Below, in pieces: positions 17,318 to 25,669 of a stretch of DNA of 64,000 nucleotides (position 1 is the first letter of the stretch; the number at the start of each line of letters is the position of its first letter). Below the pieces are notes generated by a model, which searched no databases, was not told where the DNA came from, and was given only the letters and a program-made list of their open reading frames with translations. This DNA is from Cypionkella aquatica. Its GTDB lineage: Bacteria; Pseudomonadota; Alphaproteobacteria; Rhodobacterales; Rhodobacteraceae. The translations under genes and the position numbers were made by a program. Location of the stretch: positions 496,920 through 560,919 of the forward strand of contig NZ_BSPP01000007.1 in NCBI RefSeq assembly GCF_030161095.1, read 5' to 3'.

Positions 17318-18553
17318 ATGCTCGCATCCGAGACCCCCCTCGCCAGCCCCTCGCACAACAGCGATCCGATTGACCGCCTGATTGCCGCGCATCAACCCGG
17401 CATCGGCCTTGCGCGCGCCTTCTACACCGACCCCGACATCTACGAGCGCGATCTCGACCGGGTGTTCCGCCGCCATTGGCATTGCATCGCCCATGAAAGC
17501 GTGATCCCGAATCCGAACGATTTCGAGCTGTTCAAGATGGCGACGGAACAGGTCATCCTGACCCGCGATGCGCAGGGTGAAATTCATGCGCTGCTGAACA
17601 TCTGCCGCCATCGCGGCGCCGAGGTCTGCACCCAACACAAGGGCAATGCCAAGGCCTTTGTCTGCCCCTATCACGCCTGGACCTATGGCAACGATGGCCG
17701 CCTCAAGGCTGCCCGGCTGATGCCAAAGGATTTCAAGCGCGAAGACCATGGCCTGCGCCGCCTCCATGTCCGCGTCGTGGCGGGTTTGGTGTTCATCTCT
17801 TTCGCCGATGATCCGTTGGATTTTTCCGAGGTGGAACGCCTGTTGCGCGCCACCTGCGGCCAATATGGCTGGGATCAGGCCAAAGTGGCGCATCGTGAAA
17901 CCTATCCCGTCGATGCCAACTGGAAACTTGCGGTCGAAAACTATGTCGAGTGCTACCATTGCGGCCCGGCCCATCCCGAATATTCGCAAACTCATGCGCT
18001 GGAACAACCGCTGGAGCGTATCGCCGAACTCAACGCCGCGATGGAGGCGCGCACCTGCGCCTTGGGCATCGAGGTTGGCCAAGCCGATGCGTGGCAGACC
18101 AGCCGGGCAGGGCGCGAGGCGATCCACGCCTTTCGCTACGCGCTTTACGATGGCGTCAGCACCGGGTCCGAGGATGGCAAGCCGCTGGCCCCATTGATGG
18201 GGCGGTTCAGCGCATTTGATGGCGGCGTCACCTCGGTTCACCTTGGCGGCACCACCTTTCTGGTCGCCTACCCCGATCACGGCATGATCTACCGCTTTGT
18301 GCCAACTGGCCCGCAGGCCTGCGAGATGGAGCTGATCTGGCTGGTCAATGGCCAAGCCGAAGCGGGCCGCGATTACGACTTTGACCGCTTGACCTGGCTT
18401 TGGACGGTGACCACCGCCGAGGATAAAACCATCATCGAACATACCTCTCGCGGGGTGCGGTCTAAATATTTTGTGCCAGGACCGATTGCGCCGATGGAGC
18501 AGAACGAATTACGCTACATCAACTGGTATCTTGACGAAATCTCGCGCCCTTGA
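17318..18553 (+). CDS. Rieske non-heme iron oxygenase, alpha subunit
   Basis: 411 residues. The Rieske [2Fe-2S] ligands are C96/H98 (CRHRG) and C116/H119 (CPYHAW). The mononuclear iron site is in ENYVECYHCGPAHPEY (about 207-222), with His214 and His219. The relatively short protein and this context suggest the branch that N-demethylates quaternary amines (GbcA glycine betaine, Stc2 stachydrine, CntA carnitine) rather than aromatic rings. GGAG precedes the ATG. No reductase or ferredoxin gene is beside it, so electrons must come from elsewhere. The N-demethylase role is inferred from its neighbours. Confidence 0.85.
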   Translation: MLASETPLASPSHNSDPIDRLIAAHQPGIGLARAFYTDPDIYERDLDRVFRRHWHCIAHESVIPNPNDFELFKMATEQVILTRDAQGEIHALLNICRHRGAEVCTQHKGNAKAFVCPYHAWTYGNDGRLKAARLMPKDFKREDHGLRRLHVRVVAGLVFISFADDPLDFSEVERLLRATCGQYGWDQAKVAHRETYPVDANWKLAVENYVECYHCGPAHPEYSQTHALEQPLERIAELNAAMEARTCALGIEVGQADAWQTSRAGREAIHAFRYALYDGVSTGSEDGKPLAPLMGRFSAFDGGVTSVHLGGTTFLVAYPDHGMIYRFVPTGPQACEMELIWLVNGQAEAGRDYDFDRLTWLWTVTTAEDKTIIEHTSRGVRSKYFVPGPIAPMEQNELRYINWYLDEISRP

Positions 18554-18564
18554 AGGAGCCCGCC

Positions 18565-19998
18565 ATGACGATCTCTGCCAATATGACGAAATTCTACATC
18601 AACGGCGCTTGGGTTGAACCGAACTCGGCCGAACGCATGGGCGTTGAAAACCCGGCGACCGAAGAAATCGTCGCCGAAGTTGCCTTGGGCAACCAGACCG
18701 ACATTGACTCGGCAATCGCAGCGGCGCGGGCGGCGTTTGACGCCTATACGGTGTGGCCGGTGCAAAAACGCATCGACCTCGTGAAGAAGATCCTCGAAGT
18801 CTACAACAGCCGCTACGAAGAATTCGCGCAGGCGATGAGCACCGAAATGGGCGCTCCGATCGAATGGGCGCGCGGCGCGCAGGCTTGGGCAGGGCAGGTG
18901 CATATCGAGGCGACGATCAAAGCTGCCGAGGAAATGGCGTGGGAATATGATCGCGGCACCACGCGCATCGTGCATGAAGGCATCGGCGTCTGCGCTCTGA
19001 TCACACCGTGGAACTGGCCGATGAACCAGATCGCTTGCAAAGTGGCGCCAGCGCTGATCGCAGGCTGCACCATGGTGCTGAAGCCGTCCGAAATTGCGCC
19101 GTTGTCGGGCGTGTTGTTCGCCGAAGTCTGCCATGCCGCTGGCGTGCCGCCGGGCGTGTTCAACTTGGTGAACGGCACCGGGCCGGAAGTTGGCGCGCGG
19201 ATGTCGTCGCACCCCGAGGTTGATATGGTGTCCTTCACCGGATCGACCCGTGCAGGCACCGCCGTGGCTGCTGCTGCTGCCCCAACGGTGAAGCGTGTGG
19301 CGCAGGAATTGGGCGGCAAATCGGCCAATATCATCCTGCCTACGGCGGATATCGCGGCTGCAGTGGCGGCTGGCGTCAATGCGATCATGTCCAACACCGG
19401 CCAATCTTGTGACGCACCGACGCGGATGTTTGTCTCGCGTGCGCAGCAGGCACAGGCTTTGGCGGTGGCAAAAGAAACCGCCGAGGCTTTGCTGCCGGGG
19501 GATCCGACGCTTGAGACGACAACGATGGGGCCGCTGATCTCCAAAACCCAGTGGGAAAAGGTGCAGCGCCTGATTCAGGCCGGGATTGACGAAGGCGCAA
19601 CCTTGGTCACAGGCGGTATTGGCCGTCCGGCTGGCCTGAACCACGGCTGGTTCGCCAAACCCACGATCTTTGGCGATGTGAAGAACGAGATGACGATTTC
19701 CAAGGAAGAAATCTTCGGCCCAGTGCTGGCGATCCTGCCCTATGACAGCTTGGATGAGGCCGTGACCATGGCCAATGATACGGTCTACGGCTTGGCCGCC
19801 TATATCGCGGGCCCGGTTGAAGATGCCAAACCCATCGCGCGTAAATTGCGCGCGGGCACAGTGAACCTGAACTATCCTGATTGGGACACCTCGGCACCCT
19901 TCGGTGGCTATAAGCAATCCGGCAACGGGCGCGAATATGCCGATTGGGGCATCCATGATTTCTGCGAAATCAAGGGCATCGTCGGCTTCGGCGTATAA
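18565..19998 (+). CDS. NAD(P)-dependent aldehyde dehydrogenase
   Basis: 477 residues with all ALDH signatures: PWNWP at 148-152, KPSE at 173-176, FTGST at 224-228, QELGGKSAN with Glu248, and GQSCDAPTR with the nucleophile Cys282. The late motif EEIFGPVL is present. It oxidises an aldehyde to the acid. In this operon it may act on a semialdehyde or trimethylamino-aldehyde formed after deamination or cleavage; the sequence does not tell which. AAGGAG precedes ATG 18565, 11 bp after the Rieske stop, so the two are co-transcribed. A double-hairpin repeat follows. Confidence 0.92.
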   Translation: MTISANMTKFYINGAWVEPNSAERMGVENPATEEIVAEVALGNQTDIDSAIAAARAAFDAYTVWPVQKRIDLVKKILEVYNSRYEEFAQAMSTEMGAPIEWARGAQAWAGQVHIEATIKAAEEMAWEYDRGTTRIVHEGIGVCALITPWNWPMNQIACKVAPALIAGCTMVLKPSEIAPLSGVLFAEVCHAAGVPPGVFNLVNGTGPEVGARMSSHPEVDMVSFTGSTRAGTAVAAAAAPTVKRVAQELGGKSANIILPTADIAAAVAAGVNAIMSNTGQSCDAPTRMFVSRAQQAQALAVAKETAEALLPGDPTLETTTMGPLISKTQWEKVQRLIQAGIDEGATLVTGGIGRPAGLNHGWFAKPTIFGDVKNEMTISKEEIFGPVLAILPYDSLDEAVTMANDTVYGLAAYIAGPVEDAKPIARKLRAGTVNLNYPDWDTSAPFGGYKQSGNGREYADWGIHDFCEIKGIVGFGV

Positions 19999-20000
19999 AA

Positions 20001-20048
20001 CGGATTTCGCGCGAAATCCGGACACGATTTTCGCGCGAAAATCGCCTT
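20001..20048. repeat. REP-like double-hairpin element, copy 1
   Basis: Two perfect 20-bp palindromes, CGGATTTCGCGCGAAATCCG (20001-20020) and CGATTTTCGCGCGAAAATCG (20025-20044), are separated by GACA and followed by CCTT. A second element with the same build but different stems lies at 63783-63833. It falls in the 71-bp gap between the aldehyde dehydrogenase and the next dehydrogenase gene and may stabilise or attenuate the transcript there. Confidence 0.8.
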
Positions 20049-20069
20049 GGGGCGGCAAAAGGGAAAATT

Positions 20070-20969
20070 ATGCATTACGGATACATCGGCCTTGGCAACC
20101 TCGGGGCCGCCTGTGCGGGCTGTTTGCTGAAGGCAGGCTTTCAGGTCACGGTCTATGATCTGAATCCAGCTTTGGCAGCTCCTCTGATCGCCCAAGGCGC
20201 AGTTTTGGCGACCAGTGCCGAGGCTTTGGCCGCCTCGGTCGATCATGTGATCACCTGCCTGCCATCGCCCACTGTGTCGGAAAAGGTGCTGCGCGCCATC
20301 CTGCCACAGATGAAACAAGGTGCCTCGTGGCTTGAGATGTCCACCTTGGGCCGGGATGAGGTGCTGAAACTCGCCGCCGTCGCGGCAGATGCGGGCGTGC
20401 GGATGATGGAGCTTCCCGTCACAGGCGGCGTGCATCTGGCCTATCAGGGCAAGATCACCATGCTTGCGGGCGGCGACCGCGACCTGTTCGACCTGCACTT
20501 TGGCGCGATGCAGGCGATGGGTGACAAGATTTTCCACATGGGGCCATTGGGATCAGCCTGCATTATCAAAGTGATCACCAATATGCTGGCCTTCATCCAC
20601 CTGAAAGCCACGTCCGAGGCTTTGATGCTGGCCAAACGTGGGGGCCTTGATCTGGCGCAGGCGCATGCCGCGATTGCGGCCTCGTCCGGCAACAGTTTCG
20701 TGCATGAAACCGAAGGCGCGCTGATCCTGAACGGGTCATATGATGTGGCGTTCAATGTTGATCTGGCGCTGAAAGATTTGGGCTTTGCCTTGGGCTTTGG
20801 CCGCGAGTTTGGCGTGCCTTTGGACCTCGCGTCGATGACCAACCAGACTTATATCGCCGCGAAAGCCGCCTACGGTGGTGAAGCACAATCGCCGATGATC
20901 GCCAAACTGCTGGAAGACCTGCTCGGCACCGATCTGCGTGCCGAAGGCTTCCCCGCGCGGCTGGAATAG
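20070..20969 (+). CDS. NAD(P)-dependent dehydrogenase, 3-hydroxyisobutyrate dehydrogenase family
   Basis: 299 residues. The Rossmann loop YIGLGNLGAACAG is at 4-16, the substrate-binding VTGGVHLAYQGKITMLAGG at about 117-135, and the catalytic Lys lies in CIIKVITNML near 169-171, as in beta-hydroxyacid dehydrogenases (3-hydroxyisobutyrate, tartronate semialdehyde, 6-phosphogluconate-like). It interconverts a beta-hydroxy acid and a semialdehyde. It is last but one in the catabolic run and may take the product of the lyase or feed the aldehyde dehydrogenase. Substrate unknown. Confidence 0.85.
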   Translation: MHYGYIGLGNLGAACAGCLLKAGFQVTVYDLNPALAAPLIAQGAVLATSAEALAASVDHVITCLPSPTVSEKVLRAILPQMKQGASWLEMSTLGRDEVLKLAAVAADAGVRMMELPVTGGVHLAYQGKITMLAGGDRDLFDLHFGAMQAMGDKIFHMGPLGSACIIKVITNMLAFIHLKATSEALMLAKRGGLDLAQAHAAIAASSGNSFVHETEGALILNGSYDVAFNVDLALKDLGFALGFGREFGVPLDLASMTNQTYIAAKAAYGGEAQSPMIAKLLEDLLGTDLRAEGFPARLE

Positions 20970-20982
20970 CGGCTTGCACAAG

Positions 20983-21080
20983 GGGTGGCTTTTCGGCGAA
21001 ACTGTTAAAAATGTGTTAAAGGCACCACCCTAACCCATTGAAATAAATTATGGTTTTTTGGTCCCGAGTTGGGACCACAG
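20983..21080 (+). promoter_or_regulatory. structured 5' leader of the gamma-lyase gene
   Basis: GGGTGG-CTTT (20983-20992) can pair with AAAG (21018-21021) and CCACCC (21025-21030) with a 3-base GCA bulge, closing an AT-rich loop. A second hairpin GGTCCC-GAGTT-GGGACC (21060-21076) follows and ends 12 bases before the ATG. The leader could be a riboswitch-like or attenuator element for a sulfur amino-acid gene, but I could not match it to a known SAM riboswitch class by eye. Confidence 0.4.
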
Positions 21081-21088
21081 GAAGAGCG

Positions 21089-22195
21089 ATGGATAAAGCC
21101 TCTCAAACCCGCGCCGCCCAACTGCTGCACCACCGCAGCGCGGGCCTGAAAAAGGGCGATCCGATCAGCCTGCCGATCGTCCCCGCGGCGACCTTTCATT
21201 TGCCCGAGGTTGGGGGGGCCAGCCACATCTACGGCCGCAACGGCATGACCACTTGGGAGGCGGTCGAAGATCAGCTAGCCCTGCTGGAAGATGCCGAGAC
21301 CGTCAGCTTTCCCTCAGGCATGGCCGCGATTTCGGCGGCGCTGATGGCGACGTTGAAGGTCGGAGCCAAGCTGATCATTCCTGCCGACGGCTATTATGTG
21401 ACGCGGGTTCTGTCTGAGGGGTTTCTCGCGCCTTTCGGTGTCGAGGTGATTCAGATTGCCACCGCCGACTACGCGGCCCATGATTTTACCGGGGCAAGCG
21501 TGGTCTATCTCGAAACCCCCTCCAACCCCGGTCTCGACGTGGTCGACATTGCCGCAGTATCCGCTCGCGCCCACGCGGCCGGGGCTCTGGTGATCGTTGA
21601 CAACACCACGATGACGCCGCTGTTGCAGCGCCCCTTGGATCTGGGGGCCGATCTGGTGGTGGCCGCAGATACCAAGGCACCTGCGGGACATTCAGATGTC
21701 TTGTTTGGCCATGTTGCAGGGCGCAACGCCGCTTTGATGGCACGGGTACGCGATTGGCGGCGGTTGTCGGGGGCGGTTCCGGGGCCGTTTGAAGCCTGGC
21801 AAGTGCATCGCGGCATCGAGACGCTGGAGCTCCGCTTGCAACGCATGTGCGCCAGCGCGGGCATGATTGCGGAACGATTGGCGGCGCATAAAGCCGTCGC
21901 AAACCTGCGCTATCCGGGGCTGGTGGGCGATGCGTCCTATCCGGTGTCAAAAGCCCAAATGTCTGGGTTTGGCTTTTTGATCGGCTTTGAATTGGCCGAC
22001 GAAGCGCGGGCCGAGCGGTTCTTGATGGAATGTCCCTATATCGTGCAATCGACCAGTTTCGGCGGCACCCATACTTCGGGCGAGCGGCGGGCGCGGTGGG
22101 GCGATAAAGTCGCCCCCGGATTCATCCGTTTGTCGGTGGGGATCGAGCCGTTGGCCCCGTTGTGGGCGGCGATGGAAGCGGCACTGAACGCCTGA
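21089..22195 (+). CDS. PLP-dependent trans-sulfuration enzyme (cystathionine gamma-lyase / beta-lyase family)
   Basis: 368 residues of fold-type I PLP enzyme. YGR is at 48-50, the substrate loop FPSGMAAISAAL at 74-85, the PLP-binding Asp at D171 (VIVDNTT) and the Schiff-base Lys at K196 in ADTKAPAGHSDVLFG, where most relatives read TKYxxGHSD. It handles cystathionine or a related C-S substrate in Met/Cys metabolism. GAAGAG precedes ATG 21089; an in-frame start at 21050 lies before the hairpin and is unlikely. A structured leader suggests its own control. It could also belong to the neighbouring amine pathway. Confidence 0.82.
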   Translation: MDKASQTRAAQLLHHRSAGLKKGDPISLPIVPAATFHLPEVGGASHIYGRNGMTTWEAVEDQLALLEDAETVSFPSGMAAISAALMATLKVGAKLIIPADGYYVTRVLSEGFLAPFGVEVIQIATADYAAHDFTGASVVYLETPSNPGLDVVDIAAVSARAHAAGALVIVDNTTMTPLLQRPLDLGADLVVAADTKAPAGHSDVLFGHVAGRNAALMARVRDWRRLSGAVPGPFEAWQVHRGIETLELRLQRMCASAGMIAERLAAHKAVANLRYPGLVGDASYPVSKAQMSGFGFLIGFELADEARAERFLMECPYIVQSTSFGGTHTSGERRARWGDKVAPGFIRLSVGIEPLAPLWAAMEAALNA

Positions 22196-22269
22196 ATGCC
22201 AGCGACTTTGCTGCGGCAGAAATCGTGCAGCGAACTTCTCGTAAAACTCCGAGCGTTTGGCGGGCGTCG

Positions 22270-22926
22270 TTACAGCAGGTCGAGCAGGCGGGCGGCCTCG
22301 TCGCGCGGCGCGAACAGGGGCGCGCGATCCTCACCCGGATAGAAGCGGGCGCGCGTAGCGGTGGGCATCGGGTTTGGCGTCACGATGCTGACTTGCGGGC
22401 CGATGCTGACATTCTCGGCGGCCCAGCTGCGCGCAAGTGCGATCTGCGCGGCTTTGCTTGCGCCATAGGCTCCAAAGAATTTCTCACCCGCACGGGGATC
22501 GTCAAAGAACACCGCCTTGCCATCGCCCGCACGCAGCAAGGGCTCAATCATCGGTATCAGCGTGCCGGTGGCGCGGGTGTTGGTGGCGATGCTTTTCTCC
22601 CAATCCTTCACATCCACCGAGCCCGCAGGGGCGAGCGGGGCCGCATGGATCGCCGTGTGCAGCCACAGGTTCAGATGGCCCCAACGCTGGTGGATCGACA
22701 GGCACAGATGCCGCATTGCGTCATCATTGGTCACATCCATTGGCGCAAGGGTCAGCCCGCCCGAGCCGGGCAATTTCAGGGTTTTGACGCGGTCGTCTAG
22801 GTCTTCCAGCCCACCAACCGTGCGGGCGACCGCCACGACATGCCATCCGCGCGCGGCCAGCTGTTCGGCCATCGCGGCACCAAGGCCGCGCGATGCTCCA
22901 GTGATCAGGGCGAGGCGTTCGGTCAT
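22270..22926 (-). CDS. SDR family oxidoreductase
   Basis: 218 residues with TGASRGLG at 10-17 and the catalytic YGASK near 152-156. The NNAG element is altered (LWLHTAIHAAP) and the usual catalytic Ser position reads VFFDD, so the Ser of the triad is not evident; activity may differ from classical SDRs. AAAGGATAAACC precedes the ATG. It converges on the gamma-lyase gene. Substrate unknown. Confidence 0.78.
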   Translation of the reverse strand: MTERLALITGASRGLGAAMAEQLAARGWHVVAVARTVGGLEDLDDRVKTLKLPGSGGLTLAPMDVTNDDAMRHLCLSIHQRWGHLNLWLHTAIHAAPLAPAGSVDVKDWEKSIATNTRATGTLIPMIEPLLRAGDGKAVFFDDPRAGEKFFGAYGASKAAQIALARSWAAENVSIGPQVSIVTPNPMPTATRARFYPGEDRAPLFAPRDEAARLLDLL

Positions 22927-22965
22927 GGTTTATCCTTTCGGCGGCTGGATCTTGGCGGCCTTTAA

Positions 22966-23000
22966 GAGCCTCCGGCGGGGATATTTGAGCCAATGTGAAA
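22966..23000 (+). repeat. rhodobacterial intergenic repeat, GCCTCCGGCGGG type
   Basis: GAGCCTCCGGCGGGGATATT continues with a TGAGCCAATGTGAAA tail. It lies in the 105-bp gap between the SDR gene and the sulfotransferase-like gene. It shares core and tail with the copies at 35036 and 57804. Confidence 0.75.
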
Positions 23001-23031
23001 GGGCAAGGGGGCGGCGCATGTGCGGACGGTT

Positions 23032-23577
23032 TTACTCTGTCGCGTTGTGACGCACGGTCCATTCGGTCATCGCGGCGGCAAGATCGCCTTTTGCGCTGAC
23101 CCAATCCCAGAATGCGGGGAAATCCTGTTCCATGGTCTCCATCCGCATCTGCATCACCCGGGTTTTGTCGCGCAGAAAATATGTGATGTTGCTGGTGATG
23201 GTATCGACCAGATCCTCGGCAATTGCTGTGATGTCGGTGTTGGGTTTGCGCAGCGGCAAATTGCACAACATGGTCTCGCGGTAGGCTTTGACGAGCCCGT
23301 AGTTCTTGCGCGCAACATAGGATTTTATCACCGCATCGCGGTCGCGGGTGAGGTGGACATAGAACGGTGTGTCGCCATAGGCTTGATTGAGCTTGCCTGT
23401 CCACCAAGCCAGTCGGTTGTCGATTTCGATATGATTGACCGGGTAAGCAAAGCGGTTGGCCCCCAGCAGATGGGTGCGTGATTCATGCTTGGCCGTGAAA
23501 TTGGTCATATGCTCGGCGGCACGGGTGAAGGTTTTGGAGCCGCAACGGCCTGTGCAGAGCACGAATACCTGGGTCAT
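23032..23577 (-). CDS. sulfotransferase-like protein
   Basis: 181 residues starting MTQVFVLCTGRCGSKTFTRA. TGRCGSKTF is the 5'-PSB loop that binds PAPS in sulfotransferase-family proteins, where TGRCGSTT is usual. The second PAPS segment is seen as HLTRDRDAVIKSYVA (about 83-97). It is short and lacks any membrane helix. The target of sulfation is unknown. An upstream ATG (23592) is in frame, and neither start has a clear ribosome site; family members begin right before the FVLCTGRCGS strand, which favours 23577. Confidence 0.7.
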   Translation of the reverse strand: MTQVFVLCTGRCGSKTFTRAAEHMTNFTAKHESRTHLLGANRFAYPVNHIEIDNRLAWWTGKLNQAYGDTPFYVHLTRDRDAVIKSYVARKNYGLVKAYRETMLCNLPLRKPNTDITAIAEDLVDTITSNITYFLRDKTRVMQMRMETMEQDFPAFWDWVSAKGDLAAAMTEWTVRHNATE

Positions 23578-23625
23578 TTGCAGAGCACGCATACTGGGGT
23601 CATGGGTGGGGCACGCAACTTTGGG

Positions 23626-23976
23626 TTATTTCGACAATTCGGCTTGGCGGGCACGGATGATCTGAGTGATCAGCGCGGTGAAAAGCGGATTTTCGGGAGT
23701 GAACAGCACGCCGGATTTTGAGGTTTTGAACGGGGTGCAGCTAATTTGCGGAATGATGCTACCGGAATGTGGGTAGAGGCCGAGATGGCGGGTGAAGGCC
23801 GCGTAGCCCGCGACCATCTTTCCCTTTGGTTTCGGTTCTCGAAAGCCCGGCATCGCGTAAGACAGACATTCGATATGGTCGGGCAGCAAGGCTTTCAGCT
23901 GGGCGCGCAGGGTTTCGGCGGCGGCCCGGAAGGCGCTTGGAAGGGCGGAGAGGTAGATTTCTACCTCTGCGCTCAT
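23626..23976 (-). CDS. DUF1801 (YdhG/Fra-like) small protein
   Basis: 116 residues of the DUF1801 fold: EIYLSALPSAFRAAAETLRAQLKALLP, the conserved ECLSYAMPGFR at about 36-46, then AAFTRHLGLYPHSG at about 58-71. Relatives include the frataxin-like iron chaperone Fra/YdhG of Bacillus, but the iron role is proven for few members. Its start overlaps the purF stop by 4 nt (ATGA), so it is the last gene of the purF transcript. Confidence 0.8.
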   Translation of the reverse strand: MSAEVEIYLSALPSAFRAAAETLRAQLKALLPDHIECLSYAMPGFREPKPKGKMVAGYAAFTRHLGLYPHSGSIIPQISCTPFKTSKSGVLFTPENPLFTALITQIIRARQAELSK

Positions 23977-25436
23977 TCGGCGGCTTTCATCTGGAAACCT
24001 TCTTCCAACTTGTCCAAGGGGGCAATCGGGTAATCACCCGAGAAGCAGGCGTCGCAATACTTCGGCGATGCGTCATCGCGGCCATTGGCCTCACCAGCGG
24101 CACGGTACAGACCGTTGAGGGTGATGAATTTGAGGCTGTCGACGCCGATCCACTCACGCATTTCTTCTTCGGTCATAGTGGCGGCGAGAAGTTTGCTGCG
24201 CTCGGGCGTATCTACGCCGTAAAAGCAAGGCCATGCGGTTGGGGGCGAAGCGATGCGGAAGTGGACTTCGGCGGCGCCTGCCTCAAGGATCATGTCTTTG
24301 ATCTTGCGGCTGGTGGTGCCGCGCACAACGGAATCGTCCACGAGGATCACCCGTTTGCCTTTGATCAGCGCGCGGTTGACGTTCAACTTCAGCCGCACGC
24401 CCATGTTGCGGATCGACTCGCTGGGTTCAATAAAAGTGCGGCCCATATATTGGTTGCGGATGATGCCCATGGCGTAGGGGATGCCGGATTGCTGGCTGTA
24501 GCCAATGGCGGCGGGTGTGCCTGAATCGGGGACGGGACAGACCAAATCGGCGTCAACCGGAGCCTCTTTGGCAAGTTCCACGCCGATGGCGCGGCGGGTC
24601 TCATAGACCGAGCGGCCACCGAGGATGCTGTCGGGGCGGCTGAAATAGACGTGTTCAAAGATGCAGAAGCGGGATTTGGCGGGGGCGAAGGGGCGGGTGG
24701 AGTTTACTTTGCCGTCTTCGATCACGACCATTTCGCCGGGCTCGATCTCACGCACGAACTCGGCTCCGATGATGTCGAGGCCACAGGTCTCCGAGCTGAG
24801 CGCCCAGGCAGAATCACCTATGCGGCCCAAAACCAGCGGGCGGACGCCCAGGGGGTCGCGTACGCCGATCAACTTGGTGCGGGTCATTGCCACGACCGAA
24901 AACGCACCCTCGACCCGGCGCAAGGCGTCCTTGATGCGTTCGGAGATGTTTTTCTGGATAGAGCGGGCCATCAGGTGGATGATACATTCGGAGTCTGACG
25001 AGGATTGGAAGATGCTGCCACGCTCGATCAGCTCGCGCCGCAGGGCGGCTGCGTTGGTTAGGTTGCCGTTATGGGCGATTGCGGCACCGCCCATCGAGAA
25101 TTCGCCAAAGAAAGGTTGGACGTCGCGGATTGCGGTAGCCCCTTTCGATCCGGCGGTGGAATAGCGGACGTGGCCGATGGCAAGCGAGCCCGGGAGGGTT
25201 TCCATCACATCGGCTTTGGTGAAATTGTCGCGCACATAGCCAAAGCGGCGGGCTGAATTGAAGCCGGTCGATGGGTCGTAGCTGACGATGCCGCCGGCCT
25301 CTTGGCCGCGATGTTGTAGCGCATGCAGGCCGAGCGCGGTGAAATTTGAGGCATCCGAGACGCCGATCACGCCGAAAATACCGCACTCCTCTTTCAGCTT
25401 ATCATCGTCGAAAGGATGGGCATAGAAAGGTTGCAT
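23973..25436 (-). CDS. purF: amidophosphoribosyltransferase
   Basis: 487 residues; first step of purine synthesis (PRPP + Gln to phosphoribosylamine). A propeptide MQPFYAHPFDDDKLKEE precedes the N-terminal nucleophile Cys18 (ECGIFG), so it is likely self-processed. The glutaminase half ends near residue 240. The PRPP loop VILVDDSVVRGTTSRKI is in the C-terminal phosphoribosyltransferase half. GGAGG precedes ATG 25436; the longer frame to 25499 lacks a ribosome site. It lies downstream of cvpA with a strong hairpin between, and is coupled to the DUF1801 gene. Confidence 0.97.
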   Translation of the reverse strand: MQPFYAHPFDDDKLKEECGIFGVIGVSDASNFTALGLHALQHRGQEAGGIVSYDPSTGFNSARRFGYVRDNFTKADVMETLPGSLAIGHVRYSTAGSKGATAIRDVQPFFGEFSMGGAAIAHNGNLTNAAALRRELIERGSIFQSSSDSECIIHLMARSIQKNISERIKDALRRVEGAFSVVAMTRTKLIGVRDPLGVRPLVLGRIGDSAWALSSETCGLDIIGAEFVREIEPGEMVVIEDGKVNSTRPFAPAKSRFCIFEHVYFSRPDSILGGRSVYETRRAIGVELAKEAPVDADLVCPVPDSGTPAAIGYSQQSGIPYAMGIIRNQYMGRTFIEPSESIRNMGVRLKLNVNRALIKGKRVILVDDSVVRGTTSRKIKDMILEAGAAEVHFRIASPPTAWPCFYGVDTPERSKLLAATMTEEEMREWIGVDSLKFITLNGLYRAAGEANGRDDASPKYCDACFSGDYPIAPLDKLEEGFQMKAAE

Positions 25437-25669
25437 GGAGCCTCCGATTCCGGGTTCGTTCTGCGCCTTCCCTTTAGGCTGAACTGACGGCGCTGTCACC
25501 CCCAGAAAGCGCGTCTAGTGCTGCAATGCAGCAGAGCGGCTGTGCAAGGGCTATCAGTTTCGCAGGGTAAGTCATTGCGGTGACATAGGCACTGGCTGCG
25601 CAGTTACAAGCAGTTGCGCGCGCTTGCATGGCAGTGTTGCGCCCAGTGGGGCAGATCCCGCGGATCAAA

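Noticed and set aside
18514-20058. 514-codon minus-strand frame across the aldehyde dehydrogenase gene
   Set aside because: It runs antisense to a complete ALDH with all catalytic residues and shows a His/Arg-rich nonsense composition.
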